Position numbers and translations under genes: made by a program
Source: Moniliophthora roreri
Lineage: Eukaryota; Basidiomycota; Agaricomycetes; Agaricales; Marasmiaceae
Assembly: GCA_001466705.2 (NCBI GenBank)
Contig: LATX02000001.1
Coordinates: forward strand, 3,141,326-3,205,325
Length of the DNA: 64,000 bases
Direction of reading: 5' to 3'
Part shown: one piece after another, positions 36,309 to 47,078 of the stretch
How the letters are laid out: every line of letters begins with the position of its first letter
How positions within the stretch are numbered: the stretch's first letter is position 1
The notes under the pieces: model-generated
What the model was told of the DNA's origin: nothing
Databases searched by the model: none
Seen by the model: only the letters and a program-made list of their open reading frames with translations

Positions 36309-39300
36309 TCATGATGCTGGTTGACGAGGGGAAGGAGAGAAGATTGAGAACATTTTCTCGGCGTTCTCCTTGTACTTCTTGAGTTTCTTGTTCTTTTGAA
36401 GCTTCTCTGGTTCTTCGTTCGTGTCCGCCACGTCGCCATTACCCGAGTTGTCCGATGATTGGCTGTGAGCACCCATCGACATCGCCGACTCTTTAGACTT
36501 GAGCGAAGGGGATACAAGTAAAGTGCTCGAGGTTGAGGATGCTTGCAAATGACCTGAGCTAGAACCTGTGGACAACGTGGCCGAGGTCGAATAGGATAAC
36601 GATTTAGCCGACTTAGTGGAGAATGACGATGGTGGAGGCCCTGGTGACTTTGGTCGAAGGAACTGCCTTGGGTGCTTCTTGAACGTGAGACCCGTATTAC
36701 GTCCTTTACGCACAGAAGGACTAGGAGAATCGCCTGATTCCGAAGGCGTCATCTCAGAGTCTTTGGACATTCCAGAAGCGGATCGCGGAAGAGGTGAACG
36801 ATGTGGCGTTGATGCTTTCCTGCTGAAGACAGCAAGACGATACTTATCCACGACTCCACGAGCGAATAGACTAGTGGGTTTGGATCCGTTGCGATCTTCG
36901 CCGTCATCCATCTCGACAAAGTCCCAGTCATCATCTTCATCGTCTCGCTCGGTAGCTTCTGCATCTTCGCCTGCATCGGATAGGTAGCGGTCCAAAGCCG
37001 GAATTCCCGATCTCTCTTTCCGGGGCTTGTTCCGGCTTGGTTTCGACGGCAGCAAACCCTTCGATGGAACTGCAGGTTTGGTTTCTGCAGGCTTTGTTTT
37101 GACATCTTTCTCTGGCGTGGCTGGAGCTGCGGCAGAAGTAGGCGTAACAATGGATGTAGGAGCAGATTCTGTGGGAGCGGTGACAGACGCAGGAGGTTCT
37201 TTACGTCCCTCAACGACTTCTGTGGATGGTTCTGGAGGCACGCCAGCAGACGTTGCAGGCTCTTCCTTCTCCGAAACCTGCGCAACATCCTCTAGAGGAG
37301 CAGCAGGCGTAACGGGTTCAGACGTCGCCCCTGTTTCTGGTGGGAGTACAACTGGACGTGCTTCAGGTGTCTTTGGCTCTGCGAGCTCGTCTTCCACACT
37401 AAGAGGCTTAGGAGCTTCTGTTTCAAGGCCTTGGAGATTCTCGAGGCCAGACAGCACGTCCCCATTAGCATGAATGCCTTCCTCTCCCTCCTCATCCCCA
37501 TCAGTGACTTCCTCCTCGCTCGAATCCTCTTCACCGTCTATAAGGACTGAATGCCGACCCTTGAATGAATACCCATCAAACACATCCACTGAATCATCTT
37601 CCTGCACAGGTTGATTGGGTTGTGGGCGAAGAGACGAGCTTCGGGATTGTGATGGAGTGGTATTTGACTCTTCGCCGTCAGTCCGGTCTGTGTCGGTATT
37701 TTGACCTTGGTCCTGATCAGTCTCACTGTTCTCGTCAACGTATTCATCCAGAACAGGCTCCATGTCTAAGAAAGTATCATCGAAATTCTGAGTATCGCCC
37801 TGGTTTTGAGGGTCAATCGGAGGGATATATGGCGCTGCAATAACATGTGAGAAAGAACCTTAATCATAAATTACTAGGACATACGGATATAGCGCTTGTA
37901 GTAGACATGCGACCAGTCACTGCAATCAAGGGATGCTTCAGTAAAGTGCGGAATACCCAAAAGTCCTTGACTCACATCATCGAGAAGTATGGATGCCGTT
38001 TGATCCTTGGCTCACATATTCGAAGTGCAGGGTTCCGTTGCAGAAGCTATAATAATAATAAAGTAAGTCAAAGGAATGGATGCAAGCAATGAAGCAACAC
38101 GTACTCCTCGGATCAAGCTTTTCGTATCCTGATCAAGTGCCCTGTCATCTGGAAACTGAAGCTCGTCCTGCAACACTCGAACGTACATGTCGGAATGGTT
38201 GTTGGCCCAGAATGGTGTCTAGACGAGGGGTATAAGTCAGGCACAGCACAAGCTAGAGATGTCAACTCACAATTCCGGTCAACATCTCAAACAACATCGT
38301 GCCAAAACTCCACCAGTCAACTTCATAGCTGTACGGTAGTCCCTGAATGACTTCCGGAGCAAGGTACTCGGCCGTCCCACAGAATGTACTCGTCATGTCC
38401 GTCTGAGCAGGGTTACCAATAGCCAAATCAACACCAGAGCCATTCGCTCCCTTCATCCACGGAGGTTGAGTATTCTCGTGATCTCGTGAACCTAAAGGTG
38501 TAGAGGGTGCCGTAGTTGCACTGGTTCGCCTAGGGAACTCCTTTGATAAACCAAAATCGGTAAGCACAATATGCCCATCTCCACCGATGAGGATATTCTC
38601 AGGCTTGAGATCACGGTAGATGACACCAGCCGCGTGTAGACCTTCAACACCCTCGACTATTTCGGCTGCATAGAATCGGGCTCGGTCTCGGCCTAGCCGT
38701 CCCCAACGTGCAAGTTGAGTGGCGAGGTCACCGCCTGGGTGGAAATCCTGAATGAAATTTGATTGGTTGGCCTGGAGGGAGAAAGCTTATTGCAGCAACG
38801 TACCATAATCAAGAAAAGATTCTCCTTGTCATGGAAACTCCACCATAATTTGACAACGAATGGATCTCTCTCTTTACCATCTCCAGGACCATTCGCCATC
38901 CTTTTAAGTACCGCCTGCTCCGTCAAAGTATGCTGCAGTTCTTGATGAGCTAATACGTGCCGTTTGGTGATCGCCTTCATGGCATAGAGATCATCCGTGG
39001 CCTTGTGTCGAACGAGCAAAACCTTTCCAGCACAACCCTTTCCAAGGACTCGAAGCATCTCAAAGTCAGTAACGACAACCTTCTTTGATGACTTCTTCCC
39101 CTTTCCGTTTGTAAGCGCAGCATCGGAATCGGCACGTTTCTTCCTGTGTGAACGCCGCTGGCTGTGGTGTGTGCTGGAGTCGTCTTCAGTCTCAGTTTGG
39201 GATGTAGATGACATGCCTGATTCCCTGTTGGAACCGGACGTGGCAGAGGAGAGGTATGCACGTGAGATTCGCTTGTCTGGATCGGCTGATTGGGAGCGTT

Positions 39301-40935
39301 GGGTGCCACTACGTGGTGGGGCACTAGCACTGCTCGAGGCAGCAGAAACCGAACTTGTCGAGGACGCTAATGATGACGGTTGCGACGCCGAAGGTGTGCG
39401 AGGCTCATCCTCGCTAGGTCGAGGGGTAGAAGGCTCTACGGCAATGTCAGATGTGCTGGCAAGTTCCGAAGGGGTCGCAATAGTGGTAGCCGTTGAGGGC
39501 TCAACCGCTTTTGTTAGTTCAGTAGCCTCAACATCGGCATCAAAGGTAACATCAACTTCCTTGACTTCAGCCCCGTCCTTTACCGCTGCATCTCCGCTGC
39601 CAGAAACGGTCTGTTCCTGACTGGCTTGCTTCTCCCCTTCGTGAACATTCTCCGCAGTATCCTTTGTCGTTGTGGATGATTTCGGAATGATGTTCTCCTT
39701 TTCCTCGCGTCCCTTGTCGTCTTTCTTATCCTTCTTCTCAATGCCCGTATATCCAGCCAAATCCGACCGAACTCGCTTGATAGCCCTCTCAGCCCGTACA
39801 CTTTCCAGGTCATCCGTTCTAACCCTCACGAACCGTCGCCATACTCGCGTTTGTCGCAGACCGACCATGTTCGAGACTGTTGTCAAATATGACGCCAGTG
39901 CAGTGGCTTGTGCTGATGGTGCAGGAATCGAGGCAGAAAGCATGTCACTTGAGTTTGCGAATGATTGAAAGGGGTCGCTGGCTTCTACTGACGGCGACTG
40001 CGCGGGTGACGGCAGACCAGACGCTATTATTGAAGGAGCCGCGCTATTATTATTTGACCTCCGAGCAAGTGAGGAGCGGCGACCTGTTTTGTTGGCGGAT
40101 GGTGATGCCAGTCTGGATAGCGTGTTTAAGAAGGCAGACTTCCGCTTCGGTGGTGCCGTGGCAGGTAAACTCGAAGGGTCTAACGGAAGAGGAGGGAGTT
40201 TGGCAGTGGGTATGGTGTCTTGGAGCTTCTGGTGTAAGTCAAGGAGCTCCATGACGGTACGAGTGAGAGTCAGGTTGTGGGTGGGAGCTGCAAGGAGCAC
40301 GGCGTTAGCATATGATGGTCGAGCGAAATAAGAGTAAGGAGGATGTGCGCATGAGCTACTGTATATGAAAGACAATCGAGTCTACGCCGTCATCCGTGCG
40401 CCGCAGATCGACCCAAGAGGTGTCTTGCGCCGAACAGCCCCACTCGAGTATCATAAAAGAACGGTGAACAAAGTGAAGAGTACTCACTCTTTATGTAAAT
40501 GCTGTACGATCTCGCGTCGTGCGGGCTCTCGGCAACGCTAACGCTCCAAGGACCATCCTGATCCACACGAACGGGGTGTCTTCTGGGAGCAGTATTCATG
40601 GTTTCGTCTCGTTGCTTGTGTTTTCCTTTGTCTCGGGGGGTGATACGATGAGATACCGAACGATCCAGACGACGATCTTGTGCGTTTCTATGGGGGTTCA
40701 GAATGGAAGGGGTGATTGAATCGACGACACCGGGTCGGGATTGGTGTTGAACTTGATGAATTTCTTGGTGCTGCTGGGTCAAAGTCTGAGCGGTCCGCGT
40801 ACTGTCGAAGCTCCTGCGCGAGTCAAGACTTGATGTTGCCCTATGGTTGACGCTGAGACCAAAGACAGAAAGCCCGAATCGACTGGACTGAAACTGGGAA
40901 TTGTTACTGCGGTTCAATGTCGCAGATACAGACAT
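36309..40935 (-). CDS. PX domain-containing AGC-family Ser/Thr kinase
   Basis: The gene reads right to left: exon 1 40935-40488, exon 2 40287-38804, exon 3 38747-38271, exon 4 38218-38105, then small exons to the last long exon ending at 36309. A PX-like lipid-binding domain spans the first intron (GPWSVSVAESPHDARSYSIY, then LTLTRTVMELLDLHQKLQ). A low-complexity linker follows. The kinase has LGKGCAGKVLLVRH, AMKAITKRHVL, VIYRDLKPENILIGG, TDFGLSKEF, an activation-loop insertion of about 40 residues, FCGTAEYLAPEV and VDWWSFGTMLFEML. The AGC tail is recognisable: WSHVYYKRYIPPYIPPIDP and, further on, a hydrophobic motif FDGYSF. An acidic and Ser/Pro-rich extension of several hundred residues ends the protein. 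The role is likely membrane-linked signalling; the exact orthologue is not recognised. Confidence 0.87.
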
Positions 40936-43899
40936 GGAGAGAAAAAGGAAAACAACTTACGGGGTGTATGAATCAGACCTTGAGGCAAATGCGTGTAGCG
41001 GGAGTGTCCTGTTGATGAAAGCACCGCTGCCTCGAGGCTTCCCCTATAAGACTAGACTTGGTCTGACCACGGATTAATCTGTACTTTTCGACTTTTTGTT
41101 TCGTTGCCGTCGAGCTCTGCAATGAGCAGCAGAGATTGAAGAAAACGGGTAAGGAATGGAATGATACTGGATGCAGATGAAGGACAAGTTGGGGATCACC
41201 CTGCTCTGGGGGGCACCCTACTGGGGGGTTCCAACTTTTTTGTTATGTCCAAATTAGGGTTATAGTTTCGTAAATTTATCCTGTTATTCGTTTATTCATA
41301 CTTCCCACGGCCCTGAGCCTTTTCCTCCGTTCCCTCATACTCTAGAGTCTATGCGAGCTTATTGTTTCGACATTCGCTTTAAATTGGTCCGTTCAACCTC
41401 AATTACGACGAGCACGCACCGCTCATGTTTCTTCTCTGTCCGCGAGCTTTGGTCCTTCATTATCACGGAACCTTTAATTTTTCCAAACCTGTGTGAGTTT
41501 GTGTGTCCCTGTGCATATGGATAGATGGCAGGAAAGGCAAGAGATACCATCCGTAACTCTTTCCCTTTCAATTACCTGGAATAGCCAAATTTCCTATATT
41601 TCACCTTCGTATGGCATTCCCCCCGATATGGTATCAACGTATCAAACACCATCGAATAATCGATATTTCTCCTGCTCCCCGCTGTTACCGCTGGCTAGTA
41701 AACCTGAGGTTTGAAACCTGAAACCGTGTTTCCGCGTGTCAGCATGCCCCCCGCGTTGTGGCCTCGCATCTAGCCCCTCCCCCTCTCCGCCATGGCTTGT
41801 ATTTTCCTCGTACCCCCCGATCCCCAAACATCAGTGATCAACATTCGAAAAAGCATAAATCAGCTCAGTGATACGTTCTCAAGCCGAAACATGTTCTACC
41901 TCCTAGAAACCAGCCACCGCGAGCCAGTTTCCCAGAAAAAGCCTTTACGTGAACGATTGTCCAAGAAGCCTCCTAGTCTATTCTCGTGCTACACATACAT
42001 CATCTTGACGAACCAGCTTCCAATATTATCTTGCTGACTAGCCTGTCTTTCCATCTTCATGTCCTTTAGCTAGGCTGACGGGCCAACGATTCCTTCCCGC
42101 TACTTCACACGCAGTCGTGTGCACTTACAATTGAACCCACATTTCCTGTCCGTCTTCACCGGCCACCGGCCACCGGCCACCAAGCCCAAAGGATGACAAC
42201 AGTACAGTACTACATCATCCCATCAGCCTGGTGCCTGATTTCCCAACTCTCAAGTTCCCAGTCTATACGTGTCATGCTGAAAATGCAGCATCCCACCGGT
42301 CTTCGACATTCAGCGACCAACTACCTTTCCCAGATACACGACTTGAGGCCATATCCCCATAGAAAGTCGAACCAATCTCCCTGTACACATAGAACACGAA
42401 ATCAGATGCATCTTAGTCGTTCGTAATGCCCTATTGCGCCATAGCTGCTTGACGACGACGATTCTCGTCATAAAATACATCACCCTGCCTGCTTATCGTG
42501 GTGGTTGTGGAGCTGCTTAGCCCTGCGCCCAACGAATGCCTAACCTCGGGAAGAACGAACAGAAGAAAACGTGATAGACTGGGACGTCGCTGGCGACTTG
42601 GACTCCGACTCGGAAGATCCCGAAATTTTTCATCGATTTAATTTCTTTTTCCACCAGCCAACATCGTTGACCCTTATCTTATTCCGAAAGGATTCTGAGT
42701 CAGAGGATTACTTACTGTATGGGCGCAAACCTAGACTTCTGAGTCAGAACTCTGCACCAATTAACAATGATTGGACGATCGGGACGTGTCAACTATGGCT
42801 AATAGATAGGGAGGGAGGAGTTAGGACAACATGGACGGGAACCCAGACACTCGATAACGTTCATGATTTGAACGTATCAGAATGTTAAGCATCCAAGGTA
42901 TCTGCCATGGACCGTATGTTTCTTTTGAGTCTTTTACCAATGTTCCGTCGTCAACATTCCCGCTAGAACATCCGAGTCGTTCCGACATCCTGACAGCAGT
43001 CCAGGCTTGCGTCGATATAATAGGACAGAGAAGAGCGCTGGAATATACTCACGAAAATCGCCATAGCTGACGGTCGTATTACCAAGACACAAGTCACGCT
43101 AGACTGGGATGCTGGGCTCTCGGAGTCTTTAATCCCCTGCTATCTGGGACCATATACGGTTACGAAACCACGGGCTCCTCCGAGGCTCCTCTCCGTAGAA
43201 TTGGCACTGCATGCTGGATCCAAAAAGTAGATCGACTCGGGCTTTGTTCAACAAAACATGATGATCAGCGTTATCTCTAGAGCTTCTTGATATCGTGATT
43301 TTTGTTGGTGCATGCGCTGGCAGAGACGGAAAAATCTCGGTCGCACGGACGTATTCCCAGAATCAAGAGTGGACCATAGAGTGCTGCAAAAGGGGTCTGA
43401 GAGGCTAGAGGATGTACTTGCCATGAAATGCCGAGTACCATGCGATGCAATGCGAAAAGTCGGTCTGGAGACACCCAAGCAGAGATTGACACGAAACAAG
43501 GATAGTTCTTTTCGCACCTTTCCTGTGGCCCGAGCGCTGAGACTCGTCGTAGCGGGAAGGACTAGACTCTGGTTCACGAACGTGTCCTCAAAAACACTCA
43601 CGATCACATGACAGCTAATAATATCCTAAAAAGGATATTTCCGCACAGTGACGCAATTTGCCAATATCCCAAACGCGTCTCTGTGACCTGTCGCTGAGCA
43701 AAGCGCCCACTTCGGGTCCTTGACCAATCAACCATCTTCCCAACCGCCAATCTCCCTCCCCCAGGTCACACTTTGGTTCTTCCCTGTCAAACCAAATCCT
43801 TATTCGTTTCTCTTCCCTCTTTCTTCCGTCATCCTCCTGCGGCGTCTCCTCTTAAAAAGAAAAAGCCCCTTACTACCCCTCAAGTCTCAATATTTGAAT
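40936..43899. other. Long intergenic stretch, no gene supported
   Basis: About 3 kb with CG dinucleotides present, so unlike the transposon islands. Open frames (42,571-42,888 plus; 43,248-43,607 minus; others) show no motif. A short (CCGGCCA)n run is at about 42,159-42,180. The stretch just left of 43,900 is pyrimidine-rich, as expected of a fungal promoter. It could hold a long 5' leader or a non-coding RNA, but I cannot show that. Confidence 0.4.
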
Positions 43900-44579
43900 A
43901 TGGCAGAAGACGACGTATCCAAAATCCCTGTAATTAACGACGAAGAGAACGACGAAGAGAACGACGAAGGGGAGGAGAGTGATACATATGATGAAGAGTT
44001 TGAGGGCGAGGTGCGTATAGCTTTCTATGCCTACACACGCCAGCTAGCTCAACCTTTTTTTTGTCCCCCTTGGTTTACAGGAAAACCGGGAAGGAGACGG
44101 AGAATACGAACAGGACGAAGAAGGTTACGAAGGGGAAGACGACGGTGGGGTAGGTAACGATGACGAACGCCTGTCTCATGCTGTTCTGATGCTGTACCTT
44201 TGCAGGATAAATCCAAAAACCTGACTGCTCTGCTTCTGGGCGACGTACGTGTCTTTACTAGCACACATATATACGGCCAGGGCTAGGTCTCACGTTCTCT
44301 TTATAGCCCGACGCCGGGGATGCCGACGCTGACGAAGATGAAGACGATGAAGAAGCCGATGACGACGTTGAATACGTCGAAGAAGAGCGGGAAGATGAGG
44401 CTGTACACCAAGCCAACGGAAATGGCACATTGAGGGCTACTGCCGTCGAAGAGCCTGAAGAGCTCGAGGCTCCGGTCCCGGCTTTGAATGGAGGCGCAAA
44501 GAAACGGAGCATCGACGACTTGGTTGATAGCAGTGGGGTAGAGGAAGATGAACAGCAGGCAAAGAAAGTCAAAGCATAA
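43900..44579 (+). CDS. Small highly acidic protein with C-terminal basic motif, 163 aa
   Basis: Four exons (43900-44010, 44081-44149, 44206-44244, 44307-44579) join in phase to 163 residues. The N-terminal and middle parts are almost all Asp/Glu with repeats such as NDEENDEENDEGEE. A short hydrophobic island (SKNLTALLLGD) lies in a 39-nt exon, and the C-terminus is GAKKRSIDDLVDSSGVEEDE followed by a KKVKA end that looks like a nuclear signal. No known domain. Acidic tails of this sort occur in histone chaperones and ribosome-assembly factors, but that is only analogy. The regular exon phases and clean splice sites support a real gene. Confidence 0.7.
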
Positions 44580-44762
44580 AGAAGTGGACCTTTCACTGAG
44601 CATGGACGTCCAAGATCTCGAACCTGTATGTAAGCAAAAAAACTGACTTATTGTTTCTTCTATCTATCTGTCTGTCATGGTATACAGTCTATCTATTTCT
44701 GGTTCTGTTGTATGTACGTATGACATTGGTTATAAATGTAAAAGCTGTTCCTGTCGCGTGCG

Positions 44763-45546
44763 CTACGCAACAATCTCCATCTCTCCCCATTCACCCTCCT
44801 CTTCACCTTTGCGAAACATATACCTCCTATTCGGAACCACACCCATGTTCAAGTAATCCACACCCTTCGGGTCTATGAGCACCAACGCAAACCTGGAAAG
44901 TGCCGTCTCCCAATTCTCATTCCGCTGTTTATCCTCATCCGAAACCGGTGAACCGTCTTCGTTCTGTTCTTCGCCAGGTACATCCACTCGAGGCGGCCAT
45001 CTTTTTATCTCTTCCTCCGGATTTTCAAGGATACTTCCTGGCGGAGGTCGACACCAACTCGCCCGCATATGTGGTGAGAGACTTTTGAATACCGACACGC
45101 GTTTGGCTTCCCAGTCGAATCCTTCTTCCGCTAGCACTTTGGAATCACCAGTGCAGAGATACTTGTACTCAGGGGATGGAATGATCCTCCCCAATCCAGC
45201 AATACGAAACTGCTCCCGGGTATCTTCGATGTACCAATGAATCTGAACGTGTGGGTTGGCCATCATCTGCTTGACTTTGGGAGTTCGGATGTCCGTAGAG
45301 GTGAGAAGTAAGACAGGGAGATGTTTAGATGTTGATGATGGGGGTGTGATAAATCCCCTAAAGATGTGCGAACGAACTTGAGGTTCTAGGGGATTGGTAT
45401 CATCCATCGTTGCGAGCTGGAACACTGACCGTGGGTACGAAGTCAGGGAAGGGATATTAGAAAGCTGCGTTATGCTGACCCACTGATCGAGGATATTTAG
45501 AGAGCGCATCTGAGATTACCGTCTTCCAACGAGGATAGCCAGTCAT
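44763..45546 (-). CDS. PNPOx-like FMN-binding protein (Alr4036-type), copy 2
   Basis: Two exons on the minus strand (45546-45480, 45424-44763) give 242 residues. It aligns along its whole length with the protein at 20,129-20,901: VVFQLATMDDTNPLEPQVRS, VLLLTSTDIRTPKVKQMMAN, VQIHWYIEDTREQFRIAG, LSPHMRASWCRPPPGS, NWETALSRFALVLIDPKGVD and PNRRYMFRKGEE. Exon 1 is MTGYPRWKTVISDALSKYPR, parallel to the MASSAAPRWKAAISDALAEH start of copy 1. The intron falls at the same residue and phase, so the pair arose by duplication after that intron existed. Divergence is considerable, so the duplication is old. Flavin binding is likely; the reaction is unknown. Confidence 0.87.
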
Positions 45547-45930
45547 GGCAGCGGTTGGGTGGGAGTTCATAGGCTCGGGGCGTTGATGGATGCAGGCCTG
45601 AAACTTAAAACATTGACAATGGACCAATACCATTTGGTCATGTGTTTTAGCCTAGTGGATGATATAAGATACGATAAAGACGTACTATTCTAAATACTTA
45701 TAGTTTGCAGCGGGGATGCCAGGAGCGAGGTTAAGCAAGGTATAAAAGTGCAAGGTGTGAAAGTACACTGACAACCGACGAAACGCTTGGTATCCTCCCT
45801 AATGAAATAACCTTACAGTTCCAGCCTTCGAGTGAGCTCTTTTTGCGTGATAGATGAGTTACCGCTAGTGTGGCATACAGATAGCGGGCAAATGGTAACA
45901 ACTTGTCGAGAAGGTTGGGACGTAGAATGG

Positions 45931-47078
45931 TCAACCTCCAGCCTTCCGTGGATCCCTTGTCTGCTGCGTATTCGTTACCATGATGTCAGACTGGAAGGAT
46001 TCCTACAGAGAGCAGATGTTAGCCGTACACAGAATAAGATACCAACACAAAACTCACATCTTTCTCGTACTCTTTCATAAGCTTCTGTACCAACTCGATG
46101 TCCCAATGATTCTGCTGCACACACTTTTCTTGCGCAGGGGTCATCTTCGTCAACGGATTCTTGCCCGGCCCCTCCCCAAGTTTGAAGAAATGCGCCACCC
46201 GTCGTTGATAATCGGGCTTCTTTAACTTCCATTCTACTGCTGTAACGGGGAACCTCTCCTCCTGCCGCCTCCTCTCTTCATCTTCTTTTCTTTTCCTTTC
46301 TTCAGCCGCACGTCTGATATTGTATTCGCGCTGTTGCTCGATTTCTTCGACCTCTTTGGCACGACGTTGGAGATTTATTATACGCTTCGCGTAGCTGTGC
46401 ATGACGCGTGCAGCGGATGGTAAAGCATTGGCACTTGGTGAGGAAGGTGAAGAGAAGGGGTATGATTTGTGTTTCGTAGATAATGCCTAAGTATGTTCGG
46501 TCAATGCGCAGTATAGACATACGAAAGGTTCACATACCGCCTGAGCACTCTTGACATCTTTCAAGGTCCTAATCTCTTCGTCCGTGAGCTCAATCTGCAT
46601 TCCATCGGGCCCCGTCATGGCATTCGCATGCGCTTTCCTCTCCTGAGGTTCCATGTCCAATAATTCGTTATGACTCTTCTCTCGATGAGCCTGATCCATA
46701 CAATAATCCACCCAAGCAAGATCATATATCCTGCTCAACACTTGAGCGCGTTCTTTCTTGAGATCTTGGATACTTTGCCTGATGGATACGGTGGTTTCTT
46801 GTGGCGGTTTTTCTTTGGACCAATCTTTTGACATTATATCGTCCACGCTGTATCTCGTGTTCAGTATCAGATCGAGTAGAATACAAATGAAAATAAACCG
46901 ACCTCACAGCAGGCAACGATTGAAATCTCAGGATATTCATAGCATGGTCGAAGGCCTCTTGCTGTTGGTCGACAGTTTGAGGTAGCTGAGTGAAACCATT
47001 GCTACCTTGATATGCTGAATTGAAGCGGGTAGGGATCATGGGGATGGCACGACGTTTAGAGTTTATTGGTGCCGACAT
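45931..47078 (-). CDS. Conserved coiled-coil protein, unrecognised
   Basis: Four exons on the minus strand run from the ATG at 47078 (MSAPINSKRRAIPMIPTRFN) to TGA at 45931 (ending QTRDPRKAGG). Splice junctions are clean and in frame: LPAV-S-VDDIMS, SAQA-ALSTKHK and EYEKD-ESFQ. Visible features are an N-terminal helix (DQQQEAFDHAMNILRFQSLP), a central region (SIQDLKKERAQVLSRIYDLA), a strongly charged coiled coil (EEIEQQREYNIRRAAEERKR) and a C-terminal module (WKLKKPDYQRRVAHFFKLGE, ending in QLVQKLMKEYE-like sequence). I do not recognise the family. It could be a nuclear or chromatin-associated factor, but nothing in the sequence decides this. Confidence 0.72.

Noticed and set aside
37027..37473. 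148-codon plus-strand frame rich in Gly, Ser and Val
   Set aside because: Antisense of the low-complexity tail of the PX-AGC kinase.
38997..39620. 207-codon plus-strand frame
   Set aside because: Antisense of the PX-AGC kinase linker and glycine loop; no own motif.
41195..41235. GGGGGG-rich near-repeat (CTGGGGGGCACCCTACTGGGGGGTT) considered as a quadruplex or regulatory element
   Set aside because: Only two G-runs, so too few for a stable G-quadruplex; no further support.
43248..43607. 119-codon minus-strand frame
   Set aside because: No domain, and no exon partners in the surrounding 3 kb.
44258..44596. 112-codon minus-strand poly-Ser frame
   Set aside because: Antisense of the acidic protein exon (GAA/GAC runs read as TTC/GTC-type codons).
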